This document shows, piece by piece, positions 37,919 to 53,800 of a DNA stretch of 64,000 bases. Every line of letters begins with the position of its first letter. The first letter of the stretch is position 1. The notes below the pieces were generated by a model, which saw only the letters and a program-made list of their open reading frames with translations, was not told the origin of the DNA and searched no databases. The DNA comes from Pseudomonas flexibilis (GTDB lineage: Bacteria; Pseudomonadota; Gammaproteobacteria; Pseudomonadales; Pseudomonadaceae), in NCBI RefSeq assembly GCF_000802425.1, contig NZ_JRUD01000001.1, forward strand, positions 1-64,000, read 5' to 3'. Position numbers and translations under genes: made by a program.

Positions 37919-38538
37919 GTCTCGCCCAATCCCTGGAAGGGCTGCGCAAGATCGACCTTGCCGACCTGGACCTCAACAACCTGGGTTCCTGGCCGGCGCC
38001 GGTCAAGGCCGTGGCTGCCGTGCTGCTGTTCGCGCTGACGCTGTTCATGGGCTACCAGTTGCATCTCAAGGAGCTGCAGGAACGCCTGGATCAGCAGCGC
38101 AACGAGGAAATCACTCTCAAGGAGCAGTTCTCCACCAAGGCCTTCCAGGCCGCCAACCTGGAGGCCTATCGGGCTCAGTTGGTGCAGATGGAGGAATCCT
38201 TCGGCGTCATGCTGCGCCAGCTGCCCAGCGACACCGAGGTGCCGGGGCTGCTGGAAGACATCACCCGCACCGGCCTGGGCAGCGGCCTGGAGTTCGAGGA
38301 GATCAAACTGCAGCCCGAGGTCGTGCAGCAGTTCTATATCGAGCTGCCGATCAAGATCAGCGTGGTGGGCGGCTACCACGACCTGGCGACCTTCGTCAGC
38401 GGCGTGGCCAGCCTGTCGCGCATCGTCACGCTGCATGATTTCGAGATCAAGCCGCTCAAGGATGGCAGCGCCAGCAAGCTGCGCATGGCCATCACCGCCA
38501 AGACCTACCGCTACAACGACAAGGGGGTGACGCCATGA
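37915..38538 (+). CDS. pilO: Type IV pilus assembly protein PilO
   Basis: 207 residues: short cytoplasmic N-terminus, one span (VKAVAAVLLFALTLFMGYQL), coiled coil with KELQERLDQQRNEEI, then a periplasmic ferredoxin-like domain. It heterodimerises with PilN and contacts PilP. It overlaps pilP by four bases. Confidence 0.95.
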   Translation: MSLAQSLEGLRKIDLADLDLNNLGSWPAPVKAVAAVLLFALTLFMGYQLHLKELQERLDQQRNEEITLKEQFSTKAFQAANLEAYRAQLVQMEESFGVMLRQLPSDTEVPGLLEDITRTGLGSGLEFEEIKLQPEVVQQFYIELPIKISVVGGYHDLATFVSGVASLSRIVTLHDFEIKPLKDGSASKLRMAITAKTYRYNDKGVTP

Positions 38539-39062
38539 GCCGCCTTCGCGCCGTGACGGTAGCCGCAGTGCTTGCCAGCCTGGCGGGCTGCGGTGCCGGC
38601 CACGATTTTCATGACCTGCAGGGCTACATGGATGAAGTGCGCGCCCGTCCGAAGGGGCGCATCGAGCCGATTCCCAGCTTCCAGCCCTACGAGGCCTTTA
38701 CCTACAGCGCCGCCAATCTGCGCAGCCCATTCCAGCCGCCGATCCCCGTCGACCTGGCGCGTCAGCAGCGCGGCTCGAAGGACATCAAGCCCGACGAGAA
38801 TCGCGTCCGGCAGTTCCTGGAGGGCTTCAACATCGAGATGTTCGAGATGGTGGGCAGCCTGTCCAACGCCGAGGGCATGTTCGCCCTGGTGCGGGGCGCT
38901 GGCGGCGTGCACCGGATTCGCATCGGCGACTACCTGGGGCGCAACCACGGAAAGGTGGTGGCGATTGAGACCGGCAAGGTCGATGTGCTGGAGATCGTCC
39001 CCGACGGCGATGGCGGCTGGCTCGAGCGGCCGCGCAGCATGACGCTCAAGGAGCGCTCCTGA
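38535..39062 (+). CDS. pilP: Type IV pilus lipoprotein PilP
   Basis: 175 residues. Lipobox LAGC with C17 as lipid site. A disordered stretch with SAANLRSPFQPP precedes the beta-sandwich domain (MFEMVGSLSNAEGMFALVRG), which links PilNO to the secretin. Overlaps pilQ by one base. Confidence 0.95.
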   Translation: MSRLRAVTVAAVLASLAGCGAGHDFHDLQGYMDEVRARPKGRIEPIPSFQPYEAFTYSAANLRSPFQPPIPVDLARQQRGSKDIKPDENRVRQFLEGFNIEMFEMVGSLSNAEGMFALVRGAGGVHRIRIGDYLGRNHGKVVAIETGKVDVLEIVPDGDGGWLERPRSMTLKERS

Positions 39063-41173
39063 TGATCACTAACAACAGCCTGTCTGTACAACGGAACGCA
39101 CGCATGAACAGCATTTTCCCGCGCCTCGGTCTGTCGCTGCTGGCGACCCTGCTCGCCCCGCACGCACTGGCGGCCACCCTGCAAAGCCTGGATGTCGCAG
39201 CCTTGCCGGGCGATCGGGTCGAACTAAAGCTCGGCTTCGACCAGCCGGTGTCCGCGCCGCGCGGCTACACCATCGATCAGCCGGCGCGCATCGCGCTCGA
39301 CCTGCCCGGCGTGACCAGCCAGATCGGCGTGAAGAACCGCGAGCTGGGCATGGGCAATGCGCGCAGCCTGAACATCATGGAGGTCAAGGACCGCACCCGG
39401 CTGATCGTCAACCTCGACCGGCTGACGCCCTACAGCACCCGGGCCGACGGCAATCATCTGTATGTGGTGCTCGGCGAGAACGCCGTCGCGGGCGCGGCGC
39501 AGGTGCCGCTGGTTGCCAGTGTGCCGACGCCGCAGGCTGCGGCGGCCGGCGGGCGGGTGATTCGTGGCGTCGATTTCCAGCGCGGCGAGCAGGGTGAAGG
39601 CAACGTCATCATCGACCTGGGGGACCCGGCCATGGCGCCGGACATCCAGGAGCAGGGCGGACGCATCCGCCTGGAGTTCGCCCGCGCCCAGTTGCCCGAA
39701 TCGCTGCGCCTGCGTCTGGACGTCAAGGATTTCGCCACCCCGGTGCAGTTCGTCAGCAGCGCGGTGCAGGGTGACAAGGTGGTGATCAGCGTCGAGCCCA
39801 GCGGGCAGTACGATTACATGGCCTTCCAGACCGACCGGCGCCTGACCCTTAGCGTCAAGCCGCTGACCGATCGCGAAATGGAACGCCGCAAGGCGGAGCG
39901 TTTCGCCTACACCGGCCAGAAGCTCTCGCTGAACTTCCAGGACATCGAAGTGCGCTCGGTGCTGCAGCTGATCGCCGACTTCACCAACCTGAACCTGGTG
40001 GCCAGTGACACCGTGCAGGGCAACATCACCCTGCGCCTGCAGAACGTGCCCTGGGACCAGGCGCTGGACCTTGTCCTCAAGACCAAGGGCCTCGACAAGC
40101 GCCAGGTGGGCAACGTGCTGCTGGTGGCGCCGGCCGCCGAGATCGCCGAGCGCGAGCGCCAGGAACTGGAAGCCCAGCGCCAGGTGGCCGAGCTGGCCCC
40201 GCTGCGCAAGGACGTGATCCAGCTGAACTATGCCAAGGCTTCCGAGATCGCCAAGCTGTACGAGTCGGAAGCCGCCAAGGGCACTCTCAAGGACGACATG
40301 CGCGGCTCGGTGATCTTCGACGACCGCACCAACAGCCTGCTGGTGACCCTGACCCAGGAGCGCATCGACGAGTTGCGGCGCATCGTCACCTTGCTGGACG
40401 TGCCGGTGCGCCAGGTGATGATCGAGGCGCGTATCGTCGAAGCCAACGTCGACTACGACAAGAGCCTCGGCGTGCGCTGGGGCGGCAGCCAGACGTTCGC
40501 CAACGACCGTGGCGTCTTCTATGGCAACGATGACCGTGGCGACGAGGGCGGCAAGAGCGGCGCGGACAGCAGCGGCAACTTCCCCTTCGTCGACCTGGGC
40601 GTGCTGGGTCGCACCTCGGGCTTCGGCATTGGCTACGTGACCGACAACCTGATCCTCGACCTCGAACTGACGGCCATGGAGAAGACCGGCAACGGCGAGA
40701 TCGTCTCCCAGCCCAAGGTGGTCACCGCCGACAAGGAAACTGCCAAGATCCTCAAGGGCGCGGAGATTCCCTACCAGGAAGCCAGCTCCAGCGGCGCCAC
40801 CTCGACCTCGTTCAAGGAAGCGGCGCTGTCGCTGGAGGTGACCCCGCAGATCACCCCGGACAACCGCATCATCATGGAAGTGAAGGTCAACAAGGACGCC
40901 CCGGATTTCGCCAACGCCATGAACGGCGTGCCGCCGATCAACAAGAACGAAGTCAACGCCAAGGTGCTGGTGGCCGACGGCGAGACCATCGTCATCGGCG
41001 GTGTGTTCTCCAATACCCAGATAAAGGGTGTGGAGAAGGTGCCCTTCCTGGGCGACGTGCCCTTCATCGGCCGACTGTTCCGCCGCGACATCGTGCAGGA
41101 CAAGAAATCCGAGCTGCTGGTCTTCCTGACTCCGCGTATCATGCACAGCCAGGCGTTAGCTGTGAGTCGTTAG
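39062..41173 (+). CDS. pilQ: Type IV pilus secretin PilQ
   Basis: 703 residues from the ATG at 39062; a second ATG at 39104 begins a tighter signal peptide. Two AMIN domains fill the first half, followed by an N0/N1 pair, with [16 protein letters not shown], and the secretin beta-barrel with VGNTVR-like [15 protein letters not shown] near the end. It forms the outer-membrane gate for the pilus. Confidence 0.96.
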   Translation: MITNNSLSVQRNARMNSIFPRLGLSLLATLLAPHALAATLQSLDVAALPGDRVELKLGFDQPVSAPRGYTIDQPARIALDLPGVTSQIGVKNRELGMGNARSLNIMEVKDRTRLIVNLDRLTPYSTRADGNHLYVVLGENAVAGAAQVPLVASVPTPQAAAAGGRVIRGVDFQRGEQGEGNVIIDLGDPAMAPDIQEQGGRIRLEFARAQLPESLRLRLDVKDFATPVQFVSSAVQGDKVVISVEPSGQYDYMAFQTDRRLTLSVKPLTDREMERRKAERFAYTGQKLSLNFQDIEVRSVLQLIADFTNLNLVASDTVQGNITLRLQNVPWDQALDLVLKTKGLDKRQVGNVLLVAPAAEIAERERQELEAQRQVAELAPLRKDVIQLNYAKASEIAKLYESEAAKGTLKDDMRGSVIFDDRTNSLLVTLTQERIDELRRIVTLLDVPVRQVMIEARIVEANVDYDKSLGVRWGGSQTFANDRGVFYGNDDRGDEGGKSGADSSGNFPFVDLGVLGRTSGFGIGYVTDNLILDLELTAMEKTGNGEIVSQPKVVTADKETAKILKGAEIPYQEASSSGATSTSFKEAALSLEVTPQITPDNRIIMEVKVNKDAPDFANAMNGVPPINKNEVNAKVLVADGETIVIGGVFSNTQIKGVEKVPFLGDVPFIGRLFRRDIVQDKKSELLVFLTPRIMHSQALAVSR

Positions 41174-41177
41174 GGTT

Positions 41178-41696
41178 GTGCAAAATCTGATCATCGTGGG
41201 CCCGATGGGGGCTGGCAAAAGCACCATCGGGCGTCTGCTTGCCAAGGAACTGCGTCTGGACTTCAAGGACTCCGACAAGGAGATCGAGGTGCGTACCGGC
41301 GCGAACATCCCCTGGATCTTCGACGTCGAGGGCGAGCAGGGCTTCCGCGACCGCGAACAGGCCGTGCTGGCCGACCTCTGCCAGGAGCAGGGGCTGGTGA
41401 TTGCCACCGGCGGCGGCGCGGTGATGCGCCCCGAGAACCGCCAGGCTCTGCGCGCCGGCGGCCGGGTGATCTACCTGCACACCTCGGTTGAGCAGCAACT
41501 GGCGCGCACCGCCCGCGATCGCAACCGCCCGCTGCTGCGCACCGCCAACCCCGGGCAGGTGCTGAGCGACTTGCTGGCCATCCGCGATCCGCTGTACCGC
41601 GAGATCGCCGACCTGATCATCGAGACCGACGAGCGACCGCCGCGCCTGGTGGTGCTGGAAATCCTCGCGCGCCTCAAGGAGCTTCCCGAGCGTTAA
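41178..41696 (+). CDS. aroK: Shikimate kinase
   Basis: 172 residues from a GTG start at 41178. Walker A is [12 protein letters not shown], the shikimate-binding DSD-type region is [11 protein letters not shown], and the lid contains RDRNRPLL. It phosphorylates shikimate in aromatic synthesis. It starts four bases after pilQ, so pilus and shikimate genes share a transcript, a layout conserved in many gammaproteobacteria. Confidence 0.96.
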   Translation: MQNLIIVGPMGAGKSTIGRLLAKELRLDFKDSDKEIEVRTGANIPWIFDVEGEQGFRDREQAVLADLCQEQGLVIATGGGAVMRPENRQALRAGGRVIYLHTSVEQQLARTARDRNRPLLRTANPGQVLSDLLAIRDPLYREIADLIIETDERPPRLVVLEILARLKELPER

Positions 41697-41747
41697 TGCC
41701 GGCGTCTAACTGGGGTATCCTAGCTCCCTGATCAAATCGGGGGCCCC

Positions 41748-42854
41748 ATGCAGACTCTTCAGGTCGATCTCGGAACGCGCAGTTATCCCATCTATATTGG
41801 CCGCGGCCTGCTCGACGACGGCGCGCTGCTGGCCCGCCATATCGTCGGCCGCCAGGTGGCCATCGTCAGCAACGAGACGGTGGCGCCTCTCTATCTCCAG
41901 CGCCTGTCAGCGGCACTCGCCGATTTCAAGCAGACCCACATCGTCCTGCCCGATGGCGAAGCCCACAAGAACTGGGAAACCCTGCAGCTGATCTTCGACG
42001 GCCTGCTGCAGGCCCGACACGACCGGCGCACCACGGTGATCGCCCTGGGCGGCGGGGTAATCGGCGACATGGCCGGCTTTGCCGCCGCCTGTTACCAGCG
42101 CGGCGTGAACTTCATCCAGGTGCCCACCACGCTATTGTCCCAGGTCGATTCCTCGGTGGGCGGCAAGACGGGCATCAACCACCCGCTGGGCAAGAACATG
42201 ATCGGCGCCTTCTACCAGCCGCAGGCGGTGCTGATCGACACCGCCAGCCTGGCCACCCTGCCGGCGCGTGAGCTTTCCGCCGGCCTGGCCGAGGTGATCA
42301 AGTACGGGTTGATCTGCGACGAGCCTTTTCTCGGCTGGCTGGAAACCAACATCGACGCGCTGCGCCAGCTCGACGATGCCGCCCTCAGCGAGGCGATCGA
42401 GCGTTCCTGCGCGGCGAAGGCCCGGGTGGTGGGTGCCGACGAGCGCGAATCAGGCATTCGCGCCACCCTGAACCTCGGCCATACCTTCGGCCACGCCATC
42501 GAAACCCACATGGGGTATGGCGTGTGGCTGCATGGCGAGGCCGTCGGTGCTGGCACCGTTATGGCGCTGGAGATGTCCCGTCGCCTGGGCTGGATTTCCG
42601 AAGCCGAGCGCGACCGCGGCATCCGCCTGCTGCGTCGTGCGGGCCTGCCGGTGGTACCGCCGCAGGAGATGACTTCCGAACACTTCCTCGAACACATGGC
42701 GGTGGACAAGAAGGTGCTCGACGGCCAGCTGCGCCTGGTGCTGCTGCAGCGGCTGGGCGAGGCGGTCGTCACCGCCGATTATCCACGTGAGGCCTTGCAG
42801 GCTACCCTGACTACCGATTACGCCGGCCTTGTCGACTCGCTAGGAGACGCCTGA
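41748..42854 (+). CDS. aroB: 3-Dehydroquinate synthase
   Basis: 368 residues. NAD-binding [19 protein letters not shown] near residue 102, and zinc ligands in the later [11 protein letters not shown] and [11 protein letters not shown] segments. It makes 3-dehydroquinate from DAHP, the second shikimate-pathway step. Between aroK and the damX-like gene. Confidence 0.97.
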   Translation: MQTLQVDLGTRSYPIYIGRGLLDDGALLARHIVGRQVAIVSNETVAPLYLQRLSAALADFKQTHIVLPDGEAHKNWETLQLIFDGLLQARHDRRTTVIALGGGVIGDMAGFAAACYQRGVNFIQVPTTLLSQVDSSVGGKTGINHPLGKNMIGAFYQPQAVLIDTASLATLPARELSAGLAEVIKYGLICDEPFLGWLETNIDALRQLDDAALSEAIERSCAAKARVVGADERESGIRATLNLGHTFGHAIETHMGYGVWLHGEAVGAGTVMALEMSRRLGWISEAERDRGIRLLRRAGLPVVPPQEMTSEHFLEHMAVDKKVLDGQLRLVLLQRLGEAVVTADYPREALQATLTTDYAGLVDSLGDA

Positions 42855-42857
42855 TTC

Positions 42858-44429
42858 ATGAGCAGCCTTCACGCCGAGGACGTGTTCCTCAGCCACTACC
42901 AGTTCAGCCATGACCCCTTCGCCGCGCGGGTGCCCAACTTCAAGTTCTTCCCGGCGCAACGCAAGCCGCTGCTTGCCCAGCTGCTGCACCTGGCGCGCTA
43001 CAGCCAGCTGCTGCTGCTGGTGACCGGGCCGCTGGGCAGTGGCAAGACCCTGCTCCGCCAGGCGCTGGTCGCCACCTGCAACAAGCAGACGGTGCTGCCG
43101 GTGGTGCTCAATGCGAATTCCGGCGGCAGCGCCCAGGCGCTGTTGTTGCAGATTTCCCAGGTGCTCGGGCTGCCGGATGCGGACTCGACGACTATCCAGC
43201 GACATGTCGAGCAACTGGCGCTCACCGGCCAGGCGGTGTTCCTGCTGGTGGACGATGCCGAACTGCTGAGCAGTGAAGCCCTGGCCGAGCTGCTGGTGCT
43301 GGCACAGGGGCCTGAGGAAGGGCGTGCCCACGTGTTCCTGTTCGGCGAGGCACAGACCGTCGAACGCCTGACGGCGCTGAGCGGTGACGATCAGGAGGAG
43401 CGTTTCCATGTCATCGAGCTGCAGCCCTACAGCGAGGAGGAAACCCGGGATTACCTGGCGTTGCGCCTGGACGGCGCCGGTCAGGGCATCGGCCTGCTCA
43501 GCGACGAGCAGGTGCGGGAGATTCACCAGCGCTCCGGCGGCTGGCCGGGGCCGATCAACGAGGCTGCTCGTGACCTGATGGTCGAGGCCATGCTGGAGGA
43601 GCGCGGTCTGCTGCGCCCGGCGGGCTTCCAGTTCAACCTGCCGCGCAAGCATCAGCTCGGTCTGCTCGGTATTCTGCTGGCCGTGGCGGCCGGTTGGCTG
43701 TGGCTGGGCAGTGGTGACGAACCTGCCACTGATGCGCAGGTGTCGCCTGCCGCCGCACCGGTCGAGCGCCATGCGGTGACGCGGGCGGCCGAGCCGGCGG
43801 TGCCGCGCGTGGAATTCGCCAATACGCCACAGCCGCTGCCGTTGCCGAGTGCGCCGAATCGCCCGGCCCAGCCACCTGCCCCGGCTGCTCCGGCGGTTGC
43901 CCCGCAAGCCGCCCCCGCAGTCACGGCCCTGCCGTTACCGCCCGAGCCGCCCACGCCGCAGCCACTCGCGAGCGCCCAGCCGGTGGCGGCGCCTGCTGCC
44001 CCGGCACCCGCCGCGAGCGAGCCGGCGCCGGCCAGGGTGTCCCTGCCGCTGCCCGAACCGGAGAGCAACGCCCCGGCCGCCCAGCCTCCCCGGCCGGCCG
44101 CCACGCAGATCGCCAGCCTGCCGCTGCCAACGCCCCAGGCGCCCTCCGTTGACTGGTACCTGGCCCAGTCGGCGCAGCACTATGCGCTGCAGGTGCTGGC
44201 GGTCAGCTCCGAACAGGCAGCTCGCGACTTCGTCCGCGAGCTGGGCAGCGAGTATCGCTATTACCGCAAGGTCCAGCAGGGCAAGGCGCTGTTCGTGGTA
44301 ACCACCGGCAGCTTTGCCGATCAGGCGGCCGCCAAGGCAGCCATCGACGGCCTGCCCGCCAAGGTGCGCGCGGGCAAGCCTTGGGCGCGCAGCTTCGCCG
44401 GCATCCAGCAGGAAATCGGCCGGCCCTGA
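42858..44429 (+). CDS. DamX-like SPOR-domain protein with AAA ATPase module
   Basis: 523 residues. An N-terminal ExeA/AAA-type ATPase has Walker A TGPLGSGKTLL (about residue 56) and Walker B VFLLVDDAELLS; a membrane span (LGLLGILLAVAAGWLWLG) follows near residue 270, then a long Pro/Ala-rich linker and a terminal SPOR domain (HYALQVLAVSSEQAARDFV). The SPOR domain should bring it to septal peptidoglycan. The ATPase is cytoplasmic. It is the DamX position after aroB, cotranscribed with it (3-base gap). Confidence 0.88.
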   Translation: MSSLHAEDVFLSHYQFSHDPFAARVPNFKFFPAQRKPLLAQLLHLARYSQLLLLVTGPLGSGKTLLRQALVATCNKQTVLPVVLNANSGGSAQALLLQISQVLGLPDADSTTIQRHVEQLALTGQAVFLLVDDAELLSSEALAELLVLAQGPEEGRAHVFLFGEAQTVERLTALSGDDQEERFHVIELQPYSEEETRDYLALRLDGAGQGIGLLSDEQVREIHQRSGGWPGPINEAARDLMVEAMLEERGLLRPAGFQFNLPRKHQLGLLGILLAVAAGWLWLGSGDEPATDAQVSPAAAPVERHAVTRAAEPAVPRVEFANTPQPLPLPSAPNRPAQPPAPAAPAVAPQAAPAVTALPLPPEPPTPQPLASAQPVAAPAAPAPAASEPAPARVSLPLPEPESNAPAAQPPRPAATQIASLPLPTPQAPSVDWYLAQSAQHYALQVLAVSSEQAARDFVRELGSEYRYYRKVQQGKALFVVTTGSFADQAAAKAAIDGLPAKVRAGKPWARSFAGIQQEIGRP

Positions 44430-44439
44430 CCGGCCTGTC

Positions 44440-44465
44440 CCGCATGTCGCAGGGGCGACATGCGG
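44440..44465 (+). terminator. Hairpin after the damX-like gene
   Basis: CCGCATGTCGC (44440-44450) and GCGACATGCGG (44455-44465) make a perfect 11-base stem with a 4-base loop AGGG. There is no U-run, only a C/T-rich stretch, so it may need Rho or simply stabilise the 3' end. The rest of the 345-base gap to gltB holds a possible promoter and no gene. Confidence 0.5.
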
Positions 44466-44630
44466 ACTCCCCTCTCTGTCGCTTTTCTGATATTAAATTT
44501 CGCCTTTCTGACTCTGGAGCGAGCTGGAGGCCGCGCCGCGCCTGGCGTTCAGGCATCCCCAGTGTCAACCTGCTCTCCCTGCATCGTTCGCTTTTGCGAC
44601 ATTAACTTTCGGTTTTCGGTCATTTTTGCG

Positions 44631-44659
44631 TTGTGAGGCTCAGGGGCGCTGTGTAAGAT
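44631..44659 (+). promoter_or_regulatory. Possible sigma-70 promoter of gltBD
   Basis: TTGTGA (44631-44636) and TAAGAT (44654-44659) are 17 bases apart, each matching four of six consensus bases. It lies about 115 bases before gltB. The position fits, but the match is modest. Confidence 0.4.
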
Positions 44660-44774
44660 GGCGTCCGTTTCAGTCGTTGCGGTCCCTGTCAAGTGGGGCC
44701 GAAACACTGCGCCAAGTGATTGATTTTGAAAGCAATGTGCCTTCCCGGTGAGGGCCGCCAGGCGAGATTCCCCT

Positions 44775-50734
<5,960 letters not shown>

Positions 50735-50795
50735 CGCCCTGCGGTCGGCCAGCCTTCTCCGGTTGCTCCGCCTGACGCCGATCAAACCAAAGATG

Positions 50796-50824
50796 AAAGG
50801 CCCGGCCCGCGCCGTGCCTTTTGT
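50796..50824 (+). terminator. Terminator-like hairpin after gltD
   Basis: AAAGGC (50796-50801) and GCCTTTT (50816-50822) enclose an inner GGC/GCC pair, giving a bulged stem ending in a short T-run. It separates gltBD from hemE. Confidence 0.5.
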
Positions 50825-50873
50825 CGCGCGCTTTGCGACAATGCCCGGTCTCTTTTCTGGCTGGAACCTGGAC

Positions 50874-51938
50874 ATGACTGCCCTGAAGAACGATCGCTTC
50901 CTGCGTGCCCTGCTCAAGCAACCCGTCGACGTGACCCCGGTGTGGATGATGCGCCAGGCCGGCCGCTACCTGCCGGAATACCGGGCGACCCGAGCCAAGG
51001 CCGGCGACTTCATGAGCCTGTGCATGAATCCGGAGCTGGCCTGCGAGGTCACCCTCCAGCCGCTGGAGCGTTACCCGCTGGATGCCGCGATCCTGTTCTC
51101 CGACATCCTCACCGTGCCGGACGCCATGGGCCTGGGCCTGTACTTCGAAACCGGCGAGGGCCCGCGCTTCAAGAAGGTGGTGCGCAGCCTGGCCGACATC
51201 GAAGCGCTGCCGATCCCCGATCCGGAAAAGGACCTGGGCTACGTGATGGATGCCGTGCGCACCATCCGCCGTGAGCTGAACGGCCGCGTGCCGCTGATTG
51301 GCTTCTCCGGCAGCCCCTGGACCCTGGCCACCTACATGGTCGAAGGCGGCTCCTCCAAGGACTTCCGCAAGTCCAAGGCCATGCTTTACGAAAACCCGCA
51401 GGCCATGCACGCCCTGCTGGACAAGCTGGCCCAGTCGGTCACCAGCTACCTGAATGGCCAGATCAAGGCCGGCGCCCAGGCCGTGCAGATCTTCGATTCC
51501 TGGGGCGGCAGCCTGTCGGCGGCGGCCTACCAGGAATTCTCCCTGGCCTACATGAAGAAGATCGTCGACGGCTTGATCCGGGAGCACGACGGTCGGCAGA
51601 TCCCGGTGATCCTGTTCACCAAGGGCGGCGGCCTGTGGCTGGAATCCATGGCCGAGGCCGGCGCCGAGGCGCTGGGCCTGGACTGGACCTGCGACATCGG
51701 CAACGCCCGCGCTCGCGTGGGTGACAAGGTGGCGCTGCAGGGCAACATGGACCCCAGCGTGCTGTACGCCAAGCCGGACGCCATCCGCGCCGAGGTGGGT
51801 CGCATCCTGGCCGCCTACGGCCAAGGCACCGGTCATGTGTTCAACCTGGGCCATGGCATCACCCCGGAGGTCGATCCGGCCCACGCCGGCGCCTTTATCG
51901 AGGCGGTGCACGAGCTGTCGGCGCAGTACCACCGCTGA
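50874..51938 (+). CDS. hemE: Uroporphyrinogen decarboxylase
   Basis: 354 residues from the ATG at 50874. The N-terminal signature [16 protein letters not shown] and the [16 protein letters not shown] region that lines the active site are present. It removes four acetate carboxyls from uroporphyrinogen III on the way to haem. It has its own terminator downstream. Confidence 0.97.
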   Translation: MTALKNDRFLRALLKQPVDVTPVWMMRQAGRYLPEYRATRAKAGDFMSLCMNPELACEVTLQPLERYPLDAAILFSDILTVPDAMGLGLYFETGEGPRFKKVVRSLADIEALPIPDPEKDLGYVMDAVRTIRRELNGRVPLIGFSGSPWTLATYMVEGGSSKDFRKSKAMLYENPQAMHALLDKLAQSVTSYLNGQIKAGAQAVQIFDSWGGSLSAAAYQEFSLAYMKKIVDGLIREHDGRQIPVILFTKGGGLWLESMAEAGAEALGLDWTCDIGNARARVGDKVALQGNMDPSVLYAKPDAIRAEVGRILAAYGQGTGHVFNLGHGITPEVDPAHAGAFIEAVHELSAQYHR

Positions 51939-51960
51939 GTCGCTGGCGGTTTCGCCTGAA

Positions 51961-51989
51961 AAGAACGCCACTTTATGTGGCGTTCTTTC
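51961..51989 (+). terminator. Terminator of hemE
   Basis: AAGAACGCCAC (51961-51971), loop TTTAT, GTGGCGTTCTT (51977-51987): an 11-base perfect stem followed by TC and a T-rich tail. Confidence 0.85.
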
Positions 51990-52098
51990 ATTTCGGCCCG
52001 CCTGGCGAAATGCCCGATCTTGAGCCTTCCGTAGGGGTCGCGCGGGTGCAGGTCATGACATAGACTCCAGGGTCATTGTCAGAATCGGGGAGACCAGC

Positions 52099-52869
52099 AT
52101 GCGGCGAGTCGTGTTCAACCAGAAGGGCGGCGTCGGCAAGTCGAGCATCGCCTGCAACCTCGCCGCCGTAAGCGCCGCCGAGGGCTATCGCACCCTGCTG
52201 ATCGACCTGGATGCCCAAGGCAATTCCAGCCACTACCTGACCGGGCTGAGCGGCAACGAGCTACCGGTCGGCATCGCCGATTTCTTCAAGCAGGTACTGT
52301 CCTCCGGGCTGACCAGGAAGGGCCGCGTGGACATCTACGAGACGCCGTTCGACAACCTTCACCTGGTCACCGCCACCCCCGAACTGGCCGAGCTGCAGCC
52401 CAAGCTGGAGCAGAAGCACAAGATCAACAAGCTGCGCAAACTGCTCAGCGAGCTGTCGGCGGACTACGACCACATCTACCTGGACACCCCGCCGGCGCTG
52501 AACTTCTACACCGTCTCGGCGCTGATCGCCGCCGACCGCGTGCTGATTCCGTTCGACTGCGACAGCTTCTCGCGCCAGGCGCTGTACGGCCTCTTGGAGG
52601 AAATCGACGAACTGCGCGAGGACCACAACGAGAAGCTGCAGGTGGAGGGCATCGTGGTCAACCAGTTCCAGCCGCGCGCCAGCCTGCCGCAGCAGATGCT
52701 CGACGAGCTGATCGCCGAGGGCATGCCGGTGCTGCCGGTGTACCTGAACAGCTCGGTGAAGATGCGCGAGTCGCACCAGGCGTGCATGCCGCTGATCCAC
52801 CTGGACCCGAAGCACAAGCTCAGCCAGCAGTTCGTCGAGCTGCACCGGCATCTGAACGCAGATAGCTGA
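52099..52869 (+). CDS. Orphan ParA-family ATPase
   Basis: 256 residues. The deviant Walker A is KGGVGKSS with the signature lysine K9, and the Walker A' aspartate is in LLIDLDAQGNSS; Walker B is in YDHIYLDTPPA. No ParB-like gene or centromere-like repeat is near, so it is not the chromosome-partitioning ParA. Orphan members of this type localise cellular cargo; the cargo here is unknown. It is alone between the hemE terminator and a convergent stress-protein gene, as in other Pseudomonas. Confidence 0.88.
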   Translation: MRRVVFNQKGGVGKSSIACNLAAVSAAEGYRTLLIDLDAQGNSSHYLTGLSGNELPVGIADFFKQVLSSGLTRKGRVDIYETPFDNLHLVTATPELAELQPKLEQKHKINKLRKLLSELSADYDHIYLDTPPALNFYTVSALIAADRVLIPFDCDSFSRQALYGLLEEIDELREDHNEKLQVEGIVVNQFQPRASLPQQMLDELIAEGMPVLPVYLNSSVKMRESHQACMPLIHLDPKHKLSQQFVELHRHLNADS

Positions 52870-52877
52870 AACGCGCC

Positions 52878-52940
52878 GTAGGCGGTCGGCGCTTTTCCGT
52901 CCGCCGAAAGGAACCCGACCGAAGTTGCGGCGCTTTTCCG
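52878..52940. repeat. Degenerate GTAGGCGGT / GGCGCTTTTCCG repeat
   Basis: GTAGGCGGTCGGCGCTTTTCCG begins at 52878 and GCGGCGCTTTTCCG recurs about 50 bases on. It resembles the arm at 28653. It fills the gap between the convergent ParA and stress-protein genes. Confidence 0.4.
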
Positions 52941-52943
52941 ACT

Positions 52944-53720
52944 CTAGCCTCGGCTGATCAGGATGTCGCAGGGCGGCTGGCGCAGCAGGTCCTGGGCCAT
53001 GCCGCCGAGCAGCGCGTCGCCCATCAGGCTGCGGGTGTGCTTGCCCAGCGCCAGCAGCTGCGGCCGTCGTTCGGCGATGGCCGCGGCCAGGCAGGCGCCG
53101 CGTTCGCCGCTGCGCACACCGTATTCGAGTACCCGACCGGGCGGTGCCAGGCGCGCCTGTTCGTCCGCCACCAGACGGCTGAACAGGCTGCACTGCAGGT
53201 CGAGATCCTCCTGCTGTTCGGCTGCCTTGCTCGGCGCCACCTCGAACACGTTCAGCGCGTACAGCTCGGCCTCGCTGGGCAGCAGGCGATGCGCCTGATG
53301 CAGGGCGGCGCAGGCGCACTGCGAGAAGTCCAGCGCCACCAGCGCCCGCTGATAGGGCGACACATCCCGGTTGATGGCCAACAGCAGCGGAATGCGGCTG
53401 CTGCGCGCCAGGCGTTCCAGAGTGGTGCCGGCGAACAGCTCGGGGCTGGACTTGTGATGGGCGCCCAGCACCAGCAGATCGGCGCCGACGCCCTCCGCCT
53501 GGCTGGCGATGGTGGCCGACGGTTGACCCTTGGCGATACGCAGCTCGGCGCCCGGCAGCCCCAGGGCCTGCAGGCGCTCACGCAGCGGCTGCGGATCGGT
53601 TTCCCGCTCCTGCACATGCAGCAGGGTCAGGCGACCCTCCAGCTGGCGGGCCAGCTGGGCGGCGCGCTGCAGGGCCAGGTCGGCCTCCGGGGTCAGGTCG
53701 TGGGCGATGAGAATGTGCAT
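52944..53720 (-). CDS. Universal stress protein, tandem UspA domains
   Basis: 258 residues from the ATG at 53720. Two UspA-like domains: the first opens HILIAHDLTPEADLALQRAAQLA and has the binding-loop-like VLGAHHKSSPELF; the second begins near residue 130 (YQRALVALDFSQCACAAL) and ends with LGKHTRSLMGDALLGGMAQDLLRQPPCDILI. Cytoplasmic. The ATP-binding GX2GX9G loop is degenerate, so nucleotide binding is uncertain. Confidence 0.88.
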   Translation of the reverse strand: MHILIAHDLTPEADLALQRAAQLARQLEGRLTLLHVQERETDPQPLRERLQALGLPGAELRIAKGQPSATIASQAEGVGADLLVLGAHHKSSPELFAGTTLERLARSSRIPLLLAINRDVSPYQRALVALDFSQCACAALHQAHRLLPSEAELYALNVFEVAPSKAAEQQEDLDLQCSLFSRLVADEQARLAPPGRVLEYGVRSGERGACLAAAIAERRPQLLALGKHTRSLMGDALLGGMAQDLLRQPPCDILISRG

Positions 53721-53769
53721 GGTGAACACCTGAGTTGAGGCTGCCGTTTCGAGCCGACAGCCTAGCAGA

Positions 53770-53791
53770 GGGCAGCCCCGCCGGGCTGCCC
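53770..53791. terminator. Hairpin between the MFS-acyltransferase and stress-protein genes
   Basis: GGGCAGCCC (53770-53778) and GGGCTGCCC (53783-53791) form a 9-base stem with a 4-base loop. No U-run follows on the minus strand, so intrinsic termination would be weak. Confidence 0.45.
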
Positions 53792-53800
53792 TGGGTCAGG

